DNA of 64,000 nt from Ehretia macrophylla (GCA_037974665.1 CM075770.1:65173850-65237849), one strand, 5' to 3'. Shown: positions 35,691 to 48,424, counted from the first letter of the stretch. Made by a program: numbers and translations. Notes: generated from the letters alone by a model not told the origin.

Positions 35691-36249
35691 TATTTTCAAT
35701 TTTTTTTTCTTCCAATTAGGGTTGCCAAGATACTTTATCCACAACATTTCTATTATCGAATCCCACGGCACCGTGGGCAAGACAACTTCACTTCAAGTGG
35801 AGGCTGGGTCCGCAAACCGAGGGCGTAGGGCTTGTGACCAGGTCTCCGTCGCCCCAGTGCCCATAACTTTTGATCCGTAAGGAGTTACGCAGCGCACAGC
35901 ATACCGTTGCAAAGCCCTCCGAGAGCTCTACGACGGGGGTAGCTAGCTTGCTCGCTGTGCCCTTATTCGAGCAAAAAATTGAACGTTTTCATTCATTTCG
36001 GGACACTTTTCCTTTTTTGCTCTATTTTTCTGTCCCGGATCGTATGTCGTGAGCTGTTAAAAGGAAGACAACCTTACTCGCGGGACATTAGAGGGCCCTA
36101 CAGCGCGTCGATATCCCGTCATGCGAGGATGCTGCGTTGTTGAAGCGGATGGGTTGTCGTTAAGCCCGTTGGGCCTTCTAAATGGGCTACCTCTCTAGGC
36201 TGGGACTGTGAACCGTTAACACATAAAGAAATTGTGCCCTCAACATGAT

Positions 36250-36368
36250 GGGTGCGATCATACAAGCACTAATGCACCGAATCCCATTAGAACTCCGAGG
36301 TTAAGCATGCTTGGGCGAGAGTAGTACTAGGATGGGTGACCCCCTGGGAAGTCCTCGTGTTGCACCCC
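36250..36368 (+). rRNA. 5S rRNA gene, copy 54
   Basis: 119 nt. Variants: C15A, G31A, C39T, A50G, G58A. C15A, C39T and A50G are shared with copy 60. Box C is clean. Confidence 0.95.
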
Positions 36369-36926
36369 ACTTTTCAATTTTTTTTGCTCCGGTTAGGGTT
36401 TCCAAGATACTTTATCCACCACATTTCTATTATCGAATCCCACGGCACCCTGGGCAAGACAACTTCAATTAACGTGGAGGCTGGGCCAGCAAACCAATGG
36501 CGTAGTGCTTGTGACCAGGTCTCCGTCACTCTAGTGCCCATAACTTTTGATCCGTAAGGAGGTACGCAGCGCACAGCATACCGTTGCAAGGCTCTCCGAG
36601 AGCTCTACGACGAGGGCAGCAAGCTTGCTTGTTGTGCCCTTTTTGGAGCCCAAAATTGAACATTTTCATCAGTTTCGGGCCACATTTCTTCTTTTCCTCT
36701 GTTTTTCCGTCCCGGATCATACGTCGCAAGCTGTTAAAAGGAAGACAACCTAACTCGCGGGATATTATTGGGCCGTACAATGCGTTGATATCACGTCTTA
36801 CGAGGATACTGCGTTGTTGAAGCGGATAGGTTGTCGTTAAGCCCATTGGGCCTTTTGAATGGGCCATCTCTCTGGGCTGGGACTGTGAATTGTCAACACA
36901 TAAAGGATTTGTGCCCACAACATGAC

Positions 36927-37045
36927 TGGTGCGATCATTCTAGCACTAATGCACTGGATCCTATCAGAACTTCGAAGTTAAGCGTGCATGGGCGAGAGTA
37001 GTACTAGGATGGGTGACGCCCTGGGAAGTGCTCGTGTTGGACCCC
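36927..37045 (+). rRNA. 5S rRNA gene, copy 55 (diverged)
   Basis: 119 nt, ten variants: G1T, A13T, C15T, C29T, C36T, C46T, T62A, C92G, C104G, C114G. Confidence 0.92.
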
Positions 37046-37603
37046 CTTTTTCAATTTTTTTTGCTCCGGTTAGGGTTACCAAGATACTTTATCCACCACA
37101 TTTCTTTTATCGAATTCCACAGCACCTTGGGCAAGACAACTTCGCTTCACGTGGAGGCTGGGCCAGCAAACCAAGGGCATAGGACTTGTGACTAGGTCTC
37201 CATCGCTCCGGTGCCCATAACTTTTAATCCGCAAGGAGTTACGCGGCGCACAACATACCGTTGCAAAGCTCTCCGAGAGCTCTACGACTGGGGTAGCTAG
37301 CTTCCTCACTGTGCCTATTTTTTGAGCCCAAATTCGAACATTTCATCAGTTTCGGGCCACTTTTCTTATTAATCTCCGTTTTTCCTTCCCGGATCGTACG
37401 TCGTGAGCTGTTAAAAGGACGACAACCTTGCTCGCAAGACATTAGAGGGCCCTACAGCGCATAGATATCACGTCTTGCGAGGATGCTGCGTTGTTGAAGC
37501 GGATGGGTTGTCGTTAAGCCTATTTGGCCTTCTGAATGGGCCATCTCTCTAGGCTGGGACTGTGAACCCTTAACACATAAATGAATTGTGCCCTCAACAA
37601 GAC

Positions 37604-37722
37604 GGGTGCGATCATACCCGCACTAATGCACCGGATCCCATTAGAACTCCGAAGTTAAGCGTGCTTGGACGAGGGTAGTACTAGGATGGGTGACCCCCTG
37701 GGAAGTCCTCGTGTTGCACTCC
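37604..37722 (+). rRNA. 5S rRNA gene, copy 56
   Basis: 119 nt. Variants: A16C, C39T, G66A, A71G, C117T. Its spacer shares a GCCAGATAC one-base deletion form with copy 51. Confidence 0.95.
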
Positions 37723-38280
37723 CCTTTTCAATTTGTTTTTCTTCCGGTTAGGGTTGCCAGATACTTTATCCACCATATTTCTATTACCGAATCCCACGAC
37801 ACCTTGGGGAAGACAACTTCGCTTCACGTGGAGGCTGGGCCCGAAAACCGAGGGCGTAGGGCTTGTGACAAGCTCTCCGTCGCTCCGGTGCCCATAACTT
37901 TTGATCCGTAAGGAGTTACGCGGCGCACAACATACCGGTGCAAAGAACTCCGAGAGCTCTACGACGGGGGTAGCAAGCTTAGACGCTGTGCCCTTTTTGG
38001 AGACCAAAATCGAACGTTTTCATCAGTTTTGGGCCACTTTGCTTTTTAAGCTCTGTTTTTCTGTCCCGGATCGTATGTCGTGAGCTGTTAAAAGGATGAC
38101 AACCTTACTCGCGGGACATTAGAGGGCCCTACAATGCGTCGATATCAAGTCTTGCGTGGATGCTGCATTGTTGAAGTGGATGGGTTGTTGTTAAGCCCAT
38201 TGGGCCTTCTGAATGGGCCATCTCTCAACGCTGGAACTGTGAACCGTTAACACATAAAGGAATTGTGCCCTCAACAAGAC

Positions 38281-38399
38281 GGGTGCGATCATACCAACAC
38301 TAATGCACCGGATCCCATCAGAACTACGAAGTTAAGCGTGCTTGGGCGAGAGTAGTACTAGGATGGGTGACCCCCTGGGAAGTCCTCGTGTTGCACCCC
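38281..38399 (+). rRNA. 5S rRNA gene, copy 57 (closest to consensus)
   Basis: 119 nt with only two variants, G17A and C46A, neither in the internal promoter boxes. By sequence it is a good candidate for a functional gene, although its spacer carries a deletion. Confidence 0.96.
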
Positions 38400-38937
38400 C
38401 CTTTCCAATTTTTTTTGCTCCGGTTATGGTTGCCAAGATACTTTATCCACCACAGCACCTTGGGCAAGACAACTTCGCTTCACCTGGAGGCTGGGCCCGC
38501 AAACCGAGGGCGTAGGAATTATGACCAGGTCTCATTCGCTCTGGTGCCCATAACCTCTGATCTGTAAGGAGTTACGCGGTGCACAACATACCGTTGCAAA
38601 GCTCTCCTAGAGCTCTACGACGGGGGCAGCCAGCTTGCTCGCTATGCCCCTTTTTGGAGCCCAAAATCAAACGATTTCATCAGTTTCGGGCCACTTTTCT
38701 TATTAAGCTCTATTTTTCCATCCCGGATCGTACGTCGTGAGTTGTTAAAAGTACGACAACCTTACACGCGAGACATTAGAGGGCCCTACAATGCGTTGAT
38801 ATCATGTCTTCCGAGGATGCTGTGTTGTTGAAGCGGTTGGGTTGTCGTTAAGCCCATTGGGCCTTCTGAATGGGCCATCTCTCTAGGCTGGGACTGTGAA
38901 CCGTTAACACATAAAGGAATTGTACCCTCAACATGAC
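38400..38937 (+). repeat. 5S spacer with 21 bp deletion
   Basis: Unit length 657 bp. At about 38453-38455 CCACCACA joins directly to GCACCTT, removing the TTTCTATTATCGAATCCCACG-type block found elsewhere. No neighbouring unit carries it. Confidence 0.85.
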
Positions 38938-39056
38938 GGGTGCGATCATAATAGCACTAATGCACCGGATCCCATCAGAACTCCGAAGTTAAGCGTGCTT
39001 AGGCGAGAGTAGTACAAGGATGGGCGACCCCATGGGAAGTCCTTGTGTTGCACCCC
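38938..39056 (+). rRNA. 5S rRNA gene, copy 58
   Basis: 119 nt. Variants: C14A, C15T, G64A, T79A, T88C, C95A, C107T. Lineage of copies 45 and 52. Confidence 0.94.
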
Positions 39057-39615
39057 CTTTTTCAATTTTTTTGGCTACGTTTAGGGTTGCCAAGAGACTT
39101 TATCCACCACATTTCTTTTTTTGAATCCCACGGCACCTTCGGCAAGAAAACTTCGCTTCAAGTGGAGGCTGGGCCCGCAAACCGAGGGCGTAGGCCTTGT
39201 GACCAGGTCTCCTTCGCTCTGGTGCGCATAACTTTTGATCCTTAAGGAGTTACGCGGCGCACAGCATACCGGTGCAAAGCTCTCCGAGAGCTCTACGACG
39301 GGGGCAACCATCTTGTTCGCTGTGCCCATTTTTGGAGCCCAAAATTGAACGTTTTCATCAGTTTCGGGCCAATTTTCTTATTAAGCTCGATTTTTCGGTC
39401 CCGGATCGTACGTCATGAGCTGTTAAAAGGACGACAACCTTACTCGCCGGACATTAGAGGGCCTTACAATGCGTCGATATCATGTCTTGCGATGATGCTG
39501 CGTTGTTGAAGCGGATGTGTTGTCGTTAATCCCATTGGGCCTTTTGAATGGGCCATCTCTCTAGGTTGGGACTATGAACCGCTAACACATAAAGGAATTG
39601 TGCCCTCAACATGAC

Positions 39616-39734
39616 GAGTGCGATCATACCAACACTAATTTACCGGATCCCATCAGAACTCCGTAGTTAAGCGTGCTTGGGCGAGAGTAGTAGTAGGATG
39701 GGTGACCCCTTGGGAAGTCCTCGTGTTGCACCCC
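39616..39734 (+). rRNA. 5S rRNA gene, copy 59
   Basis: 119 nt. Variants: G2A, G17A, G25T, C26T, A49T, C78G, C95T. Confidence 0.94.
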
Positions 39735-40292
39735 CCTTTTCAATTTTTTTTCCTCCGATTAGGGTTGCCAAGATACTTTATCCACCACATTTCTATTATC
39801 GAATCCCACGGCACTTTGGGCAAGACAACTTCGCTTCAAGTGGAGGCTGGGCCCGCAAACCGAGGGCGTAGGGCTTGGGACCAGGTCTCCGTCGCTCCGG
39901 TGCCCATAACTTTTGATCCGTAAGGAGTTACGCAGCGCATAGCATACCGTTGCAAAGCCCTTCGAGAGCTCTATGACGGGGGTAGCTAGCTTGCTCGCTG
40001 TGCCCTTTTTGTAGTAAAAAATTTAACGTTTTCATTCGTTTCGGGACACATTTCTTTTTTTGCTCTGTTTTTCAGTCCCGGATCGTATGTCGTGAGCTGT
40101 TAAAAGGAAGACAACCTTACTCGCGGGACATTAGAGGGCCCTACAGCGCGTCGATATCACGTCTTGCGAGGATGCTGCGTTGTTGAAGCGGATGGGTTGT
40201 CGTTAAGCCCATTGGGCCTTCTAAATGGGCCACTTCTCTAGGCTGGGACTGTGAACCGTTAACACATAAAGGAATTGTGCCCTCAACATGAC

Positions 40293-40411
40293 GGGTGCGA
40301 TCATACAAGCACTAATGCACCGGATCCCATTAGAACTCCGAGGTTAAGCGTGCTTGGCCGAGAGTAGTACTAGGATGGGTGACCCCGTGGGAAGTCCTCG
40401 TGTTGCACCCC
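40293..40411 (+). rRNA. 5S rRNA gene, copy 60
   Basis: 119 nt. Variants: C15A, C39T, A50G, G66C, C95G. Confidence 0.95.
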
Positions 40412-40969
40412 ATTTTTCAATTTTTTTGGATCCGGTTAGGGTCGCCAAGATACTTTAACCACCACATTTCTTTTACCGAATCCCACGGCACCTAGGGCAT
40501 GACAACTTCGCTTCAAGTGGAGGCTGGGCCAGCAAACCGAGGGCGTAGGGCTTGTGACCAGGTCTCATTTGCTCCGGTGCCCATAACCTTTGATCCGTAA
40601 GGAGTTACGCAGCGCACAGCATACCATTGCAAAGCTCTCCTGGAGCTCTACGACGGGGGCAGCCAGCTTGCTCGCTATGCCTATTTTGGAGCCCAAAATC
40701 GAATGTTTTCATTAGTTTTGGGCAACTTTTCTGATTAAGCTTTATTTTTCTGTCCCGGATCGTACGTTGTGAGCTGTTAAAAGGACGACAACCTTACACG
40801 CGGGACATTATGGGGTCCTACAACGCATCGATACCACGTCTTGCGAGGATGCTGCATTGTTGTAGCAGATGGGTTATCGTTAAGCCCATTGGGCCATTTG
40901 AATGGGCCATCTCTCTAGGCTGGGACTGTGAACCGTTAACACATAAAGGAATTGTGCCCTCAACGTGAC

Positions 40970-41088
40970 GGGTGCAATCATACCAGCACTAATGCACAGG
41001 ATCCCATAAGAACTCCGAAGTTAAGTATGCTTGTGTGAGAGTAGTACTAGGATGGGTGACGCCCTGGGAAGTCCTCGTGTTGCACCCC
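40970..41088 (+). rRNA. 5S rRNA gene, copy 61
   Basis: 119 nt. Variants: G7A, C29A, C39A, C57T, G58A, G65T, C67T, C92G. Box A and its right flank carry most of them. Confidence 0.94.
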
Positions 41089-41646
41089 CCTTTTCAATTT
41101 TTTTTGCTCCGGTTATGGTTGCCAAGATACTTTATCCACCACATTTCTATTATCGAATCCCACGGCACCTTGGGCAAGACAACTTCGCTTCACGTGGAGG
41201 CTGGGCCAGCAAACCGAGGGCGTAGGGCTTGTGACCAGGTCTCCTTCCCTCTGGTGCACATTACTTTTGATCCGTAAGGAGTTACGCGGCGCACAGCATA
41301 CCGTTGCAAAGCTCTCCGAGAGCTCTACGACGGGGCAGCCAGCTTGCTCGCTGTGCCAATTTTTGGTGCCCAAAATCGAATGTTTTCATCAGTTTCGGGC
41401 CACTTTTCTTATTAATCTTTGCTTTTCCTTCCCGGATCGTACGTCGTGAGCTGTTAAAAGGATGGCAACCTTACTCGCGGGACATTAGAAGGCCCTACAA
41501 TGCGTTGATATCACGTCTTGCGAGGATGTTGCGTTGTTGAAGCGGATGGGTTGTCGTGAAGCCCATTGGGCCTTCTGAATGGGCCATCTCTCTAGGCTGG
41601 GACTGTAAACCTTTAACACATAAAGGAATTGTGCCCTCAACATGAC

Positions 41647-41765
41647 GGGTGCGATCATACCGGCACTAATGCACCGGATCCCATCAGAACTCCGAAGTTA
41701 AGCGTGCTTGGGCGAGAGTAGTACTAGGATGGCTGACCCCTTGGGAAGTCCTCGTGTTGCACCCC
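41647..41765 (+). rRNA. 5S rRNA gene, copy 62
   Basis: 119 nt with three variants: A16G, G87C, C95T. Confidence 0.95.
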
Positions 41766-42325
41766 CCTTTTCAATTTTTTTTGCTCCGGTTAGGGTTGCC
41801 AAGATACTTTATCCACCACATTTCTATTATCGAATCCCATGGCACCTTGGGCATGACAACTTCGTTTCAAGTGGAGGCTGGGCCAGCAAACCGGGGGTGT
41901 AGGGCTTGTGACCAGGTCTCATTCGCTTCGGTGCCCATAACTTTTGATCCGTAAGGAGTTACGCGACGCACAACATACCGCTGCAAAGCTCTCCGAGAGC
42001 TCTACGACGGGGGCAGCCAGCTTGCTCGCTGTGCCCATTTTTGTCGCCCAAAATCGAACTTTTTTCATCAGTTTCGGGCCACTTTTCTTTTCAAGCTCTG
42101 TTTTTCTATCCCGTATCGTACGTCGGGAGCTGTTAAAAGGACGACAACCTTACTCGTGGGACATTAGAGGGCCCTACAATGCATCGATACCAAGTCTTGT
42201 GAGGAAGCTGCGTTGTTGAAGCGGATGGGTTGTCATTAAGCCCATTTGGCCTTCTGAAAGGGCCATCTCTCTAGGCTGGGACTGTGAATCGTAAACACAT
42301 AAAGGAATTGTGCCCTCAACATGAC

Positions 42326-42444
42326 GGGTGTGAAATTACCAGCACTAATGCAACAGATCCCATCAGAACTCCGAAGTTAAGCGTGCTTGGGCGAGAGTAG
42401 TACTAGGATGGGTGACCCCCTGGGAACTCCTCGTGTTGTACCCC
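42326..42444 (+). rRNA. 5S rRNA gene, copy 63
   Basis: 119 nt. Variants: C6T, T9A, C10A, A11T, C28A, G30A, G102C, C114T. The 5' end is scrambled but all three promoter boxes match consensus. Confidence 0.93.
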
Positions 42445-43003
42445 TCTTTTCAATTTTTTTTGCTCTGGTTAGGGTTGCCCAGATACTTTATCCACCACAT
42501 TTCTATTATCGAATCCCACGGTACCTTGGGCAAAACAACTTCGCTTCACGTGGAGGCTGGGCCAGCAAACCTAGGGCATAGGGCTTGTGACTAGGTCTCC
42601 GTCGCTCCGGTGCCCATAACTTTTGATCCGTAAGGAGTTACGTGGTGCACAACATACTGTTGCAAAGCTCTCCGAGTGCTCTACGACGACGGCAGCCAGC
42701 TTGCTCGCAGTGCCTAGTTTTGTAGCCCAAAATCAAATGTTTTCATAAGTTTCGGGCCACTTTTCTTGTTAATCTCTATTTTTCCGTCCCGGATCGTACG
42801 TCGTGAGCTGTTAAAAGGATGACAACCTTGCTCGCGGGTCATTAGAGGGCCCTACAACGCGTCGATATCACATCTTGCGGGGATGCTGCGTTGTTGAAGC
42901 GGATGGGTTGTCGTTAAGCCCATTGGGCCTTCTGAATGGGCCATCTCTCTAGGCTGGGACTGTGAACCGTTAACACAAAAAAGAATTGTGCCCTCAACAT
43001 GAC

Positions 43004-43122
43004 GGGTGCGATCACACCAGCACTAATGCACCGGATCCCATCAGAACTCTGAAGTTAAGCGAGCTTGGGCGTGAGTAGTACTAGGATGGGTGACCCCTTA
43101 GGAAGTCCTCGTGTTACACCCC
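43004..43122 (+). rRNA. 5S rRNA gene, copy 64
   Basis: 119 nt. Variants: T12C, C47T, T59A, A69T, C95T, G97A, G113A. G113A breaks the helix I end. Confidence 0.94.
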
Positions 43123-43681
43123 CATTTTCCATTTTTTTTGCTCCGGTTAGGGTTGCCAAGATACTTTATCCACCGCATTTCTATTATCTAATCCAACAGT
43201 GCCTTGGGCAAGACAACTTCGCTTCACGTGGAGGCTGGGCCAGCAAACCGAGGGCGTAGGGCTTGTGACCAGGTCTCCTTCGCCCCGGTGCCCATAACTT
43301 TTGATCCGTAAGGAGTTACGCGGCGCACAGCATACCGTTGCAATGCTCTTCGAGAGCTCTACGACGGGGGCAGCCAGCTTGCTCGATGTACTTATTTTAG
43401 GAGCCTAAAATTGAACATTTTCATCAGTTTTGGGCCACTTTTCTTATTAATCTCTATTTTTTCATGCCGGATCGTACGTCGTGAGCTGTTAAAAGGATGG
43501 GAACCTTACTCGAGGGACATTAGAGGGACTTACAATGCGTCGATATCATGTCTTGCCAGGATGCTGCGTTGTTGAAGCGGATGGGTTGTCATTAAGCCAA
43601 ATTGGGCTTCTTAATGGGCCATCTCTCTAGGCTGGGACTGTAAACCGTTAACACATAAAGAAATTGTGCCCTCTACATGAT

Positions 43682-43800
43682 GGGTGCGATCATACCAGCA
43701 CTAATGCACCAGATCCCATCAGAACTCCGAAGTTAAGCGTGCTTGAGCGAGAGTAGTACAAGGATGGGTGACCCCCTGGGAAGTCCTTGTGTTGCACCCC
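43682..43800 (+). rRNA. 5S rRNA gene, copy 65
   Basis: 119 nt. Variants: G30A, G65A, T79A, C107T. All three boxes match consensus. Confidence 0.95.
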
Positions 43801-44359
43801 CCTCTTCAATTTTTTTTCCTCCGATTAAGGTTGCCGAGATACTTTATCCACCACATTTCTATTATCGAATCCAACGGCCCCTTGGGCAAGACAACTTCGC
43901 TTCAAGTGGAGGCTGGGCCCGCAAACCGTGGGCGTAGGGCTTGTGACCAGGTCTCCGTCGCTCCGGTGCCCATAACTTTTGAACCGTAAGGAGTTACGCG
44001 GCGCACAGCATACCGTTGCAAAGCACTCCGAGAGCTCTACGACGGGGGCTGCCAGCTTGCTCGCTTTGCCCATTTTTGGAGCCCAAAATCGAATGTTTTC
44101 ATCAGTTTCGGGCCACTTTTATCATTAAGCTCTATTTTTTCATCCCGGATCGTACGACGTGAGTTGTTAAAAGGACGACAACCTTACTCGCGGGACATTA
44201 GAGGGACCTACAACACATCATTATCACATCTTGCAAGGATGCTGCGTTGTTGAAGCGAATGGGTTGTCGTTAAGCCCATTGGGCCTTATGAATGGGCCAT
44301 CTCTCTAGGCTGGGACTGTGAACCGTTAACACAAAAAGGAATTGTGCCCTCAACATGAC

Positions 44360-44478
44360 GGGTGCAATCATACCAGCACTATTGCACTGAATCCCATCAG
44401 AACTCCGAAGTTAAGCGTGCTTGGGCGAGAGTAGTACTAGGATGGGTGACCCCCTGGGAAGTCCTCGTGTTGCACCCC
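44360..44478 (+). rRNA. 5S rRNA gene, copy 66
   Basis: 119 nt. Variants: G7A, A23T, C29T, G31A, all 5' of box A, so the internal promoter is intact. Confidence 0.95.
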
Positions 44479-45036
44479 ATTTTCAATTTTTTTTCCTCCG
44501 TTTAGGGTTGCCAAGATACTTTATCCCCCACATTTCTATTATTGAATCCCACGGCACCATGGGCAAGACAACTTCATTTCACGTGGAGGCTGGGCCAACA
44601 AATCGAGGGCGTAGGGCTGGTGACCAGGTCTCCGTCACTCCGGTGCCCATAACTTTTGATCCGTAAGGAGTTACGCGGCGCACAACATACCGTTGCAAAG
44701 CTCTCCAAGAGCTCTATGACGGGGGCAGCCATCTGGCTTACCGTGACCATTTTTGGAGCCCAAAATCAAACGTTTTCATCAGTTTCGTGCCACTTTTCTT
44801 ATTAAGCTCTGTTTTTCCGTCCCGGATCGTACGTCGTGAGCTGTTAAAAGGTTGAAAACCTTACTCGCAGGACATTATAGGGCCCTACAACTCATCAATA
44901 TCACGTCTTGCGAGGATGCTACGTTGTTGAAGCGGATGGGTTATCGTTAAGCCCATTGGGCCTTCTGAATTAGCCATTTCTCTAGGCTGGGACTGTGAAC
45001 TGTTAACACATAAAGGAATTGTGCCCTCAACATGAC

Positions 45037-45155
45037 GGGTGCGATCATACCAGCACCAATGAACCGGATCCCATCAGAACTCCGAAGTTAAGCATGCTTG
45101 GGCGAGAGTAGTACTAGGATGGGTGACCCCCTGGGAAGTCCTCGTGTTGCAGCCC
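45037..45155 (+). rRNA. 5S rRNA gene, copy 67
   Basis: 119 nt. Variants: T21C, C26A, G58A, C116G. Confidence 0.95.
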
Positions 45156-45713
45156 CCTTTTCAATTTTTTTTCCTTTGGTTAGGGTTGCCAAGATACTTT
45201 ATCAACCATATTTCTATTATCGAATCCCACGGCACCTTGGGCAAGACAACTTCGCTTCACGTGGAGGTTGGGCCAGCAAACCGAGGGCGTAGGGCTTGTG
45301 ACCAGGTCTCCGTCGCTCCGGTGCCTATAACGTTGATCCGTAAGGACTTACGTGCGCGCACAGCATACAGTTGCAATGCACTTCGAGAGCTCTACGACGG
45401 GGGCGGCTAGCTTGCTCGCTGTGCCATTTTTGGAGCCCAAAATAGAACATTTTCATCAGTTTTAGGCCTCTTTTCTATTTTTGCTCTGTTTTTTCGTCCA
45501 GGATCGTACGTCGTGAGCTGTTGAAAGGATATCAACCTTAATCGCGGGACATCAGAGGGCCCTACAATGCGTCGATATCACGTCTTGCGAGGATGCTGCG
45601 TTGTTGAAGCAGATGGGTTGTCGTTAAGCCCATTGGGCCTTCTGAATGAGCCATCTCTCTAGGCTGGGACTGTGAACCGTTAACACATAAAGGAATTGTG
45701 CCCTCAACATGAC

Positions 45714-45832
45714 GGCTGCGATCATACCAGCACTAATGCACCGGATCCCATCAAAACTCCGAAGTTAAGCGTGCTTGGGCGAGAGTAGTGCTAGGATGGG
45801 TGACCCCCTGGGAAGTCCTCGTGTTGCACCCC
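45714..45832 (+). rRNA. 5S rRNA gene, copy 68
   Basis: 119 nt with three variants, G3C, G41A and A77G, none in the internal promoter boxes. A good candidate for a functional copy, apart from a helix I mismatch at 3. Confidence 0.95.
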
Positions 45833-46392
45833 CCTTTTCAATTTTTTTTGCTCCGGTTAGGGTTTCCAAGATACTTTATCCACCACATTTCTATTATCGA
45901 ATCCCACGGCACCTTGGGCAAAACTACTTCGCTTCACGTGGAGGCCGGGCCAGCAAACCGAGTGCGTAGGGCTTGTGAGCAGGTCTCCTTCGCTCCGGTG
46001 CCCAAAACTTTTGATCCGTAAGGAGTTACGCGGCGCACAGCATACCGTTGCAAAAGCTTTCCAAGAGCTCTACGACGGGGATAGCCAGCTAGCTCACTAT
46101 GACTATTTTTGGAGCCCAAAATTGAACGTTTTCATCAGTTTCGGGCCACTTTTCCTATTAAGCTTTGTTTTTTCGTAACAGATCGTACGTCGTGAGCTGT
46201 TAAAAGGATGACAACCTTACTCGCAGGACATTAGAGGGCCCTACAACGCGTCGATATCATGTCTTGCAAGGATGCTGCGTTGTTGAGTCAGATGGGTTGT
46301 CGTTAAGCCCATTGGGCCTTCTGAATGGGCCATCTCTCAAGGCTGGGACTGTGAACAGTTAACACATAAAGGAATTGTGCCCTCAAGATGAC

Positions 46393-46511
46393 GGGTGCGA
46401 TCATACTAGCACTAATGCACCGGATCCCATCAGAACTCCGAAGTTAAGCGTACTTGGGCGAGACTAGTACTAGGATGGGTGACCCTTTGGGAAGTCCTCG
46501 CGTTGCACCCC
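46393..46511 (+). rRNA. 5S rRNA gene, copy 69
   Basis: 119 nt. Variants: C15T, G60A, G72C, C94T, C95T, T109C. Confidence 0.94.
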
Positions 46512-47070
46512 CTTTTTCAATTGTTTTTCCTCCGGTTAGGGTTGCCAAGATACTTTATCCACCACATTTCTATCATCGAATCCCACGGCACCTTGGGCAA
46601 GACAACTACGCTTCACGTGGAGGCTGGGCCAGCAAACCGAGGGCGTAGGGCTTGTGACTAGGTCTCCTTCGCTCCGGTGCCCGTAACTTCTGATCCGTAA
46701 GGAGTTACACGGTGCACAACATACCGTTGCAAAGCTCTCCGAGAGCTCTATGACGGGGGCATCTAGCTTGCTCGCTGTGTCCCTTTTTGGAGGACAAAAT
46801 TGAACATTTTGATCAGTTTTGGGCCACTTTTCTTATTAAGCTATGTTTTTCCGTCCCGGATCGTACGTCGTGAGCTGTTAAAAGGACTACAACCTTACTT
46901 GCAGGACATTAAAGGGCCCTATAGCGCGTTGATATCACATCTTGTGAGGATGCTGCGTTTTTGAAGCGGATGGGTTGTCGTTAAGCCCATTGGGCCTTCT
47001 AAATGGGCCATCTCTCTAGGCTTGGACTGTAAACCGTTAACATATAAAGGAATTGTGCCCTCAACATGAC

Positions 47071-47189
47071 GGGTGCGATCATACCAGCACTAATGAACCG
47101 GATCCCATCAGAACTCCGAAGTTAAGCGTGCTTGGGCGATAGTAGTACTAGGATGGGTGACCCCTTGGGAAGTCCTCGTGTTGCACCGC
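47071..47189 (+). rRNA. 5S rRNA gene, copy 70
   Basis: 119 nt. Variants: C26A, G70T, C95T, C118G. Confidence 0.95.
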
Positions 47190-47747
47190 CTTTTTCAATT
47201 TTTTTCCTCCGATTAGGGTTGCCAAGATACATTATCCACCACATTTCTATTATCGAATCCCACGGCACCTTGGGCATGAGAACTTCGCTTCAAGTGGAGG
47301 CTGGCCCCGCAAACCGAGGGCGTAGGGCTTATGACCAGGTCTCCGTCACTCTGGTGCCCATAACTTTTGATCCGTAAGGAGTTACGTGGCGCACAGCATA
47401 CCGTTGCAAAGCTCTCTGAGAGCTCTACGACGGGGGTAGACAGCTTGCTCGCTGTGCCCATTTTTGGAGCCCAAAATCGAACGTTTTCATCAGTTTCGGG
47501 CCACTTTTCTTATTAAGCTCTATTTTTTCATCCCGGATCGTATGTCGTGAGCTATTAAAAGGACGACAACCTTATTCACGGGACATTAGAGGGCCCTACA
47601 ACGCGTCGATATCACGTCCTCCGAGGATGCTATGTTGTTGAAGCGGATGGGTTGTCGTTAAGCCCATTGGGCCTTTTGAATAGGCCATCTCTCTAGGCTG
47701 GGACTGTGAAATGTTAACACATAAAGGAATTGTGCCCTCAACATGAT

Positions 47748-47865
47748 GGGTGCGATCATAGCAGCACTAATGCACCAGATCTCATCATATTTCCAAAGTT
47801 AAGCGTGCTTGGCAAGAGTAGTACTAGAATGGGTGACCCTCTAGGAAGTCCTCGTGTTGTACCCC
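47748..47865 (+). rRNA. 5S rRNA gene, copy 71 (probable pseudogene)
   Basis: 118 nt. C14G, G30A, C35T, a cluster G41T, A43T, C44T, G48A, one G lost from 64-66, then G68A, G82A, C94T, G97A, C114T. The most decayed copy, next to the array edge. Confidence 0.92.
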
Positions 47866-48424
47866 CCTTTTCAATTTTTTTTCCTCCGTTTAGGGTTTCC
47901 AAGATACTTTATCCACCACATTTCTATTATCGTATCCCATGGCACCTTGGGCAAGACAACTTCATTTCACGTGGAGGCTGGGCCAGCAAACCGAGGGCGT
48001 AGGGCATGTGACTAGGTCTCCGCCGCTCCGGTGCCCATTACTTTTGATCAGTAAGGAGTTACGCAGCGTACAACATAATGTTGCAAAGCTCTCCTAGAGC
48101 TCTACGACGGGGGCAGCCAACTTGCTCACTTTGCCCATTTTTGGAGCCCAAAATTGAACGTTTTCATCAGTTTCAGGCTTCTTTTCTTATTAAGCTCTGT
48201 TTTTTCATCCCAGATCGTACTTCGTGAGCTGTTAAAAGGATGACAACCTTACTTGCGGGACATTAGAGGGCCCTACAACGCGTTGATATCAAGTTTTGCG
48301 AGGATGCTGTGTTGTTGAAGCGGATGGGTTATCGTTAAGCCCATTGGGCCTTCTAAATGGGCCATCTCTCTAGGCTGGGACTGTGAACCGTTAACACATA
48401 AAGAAATTGTGCCCTCAACATGAT

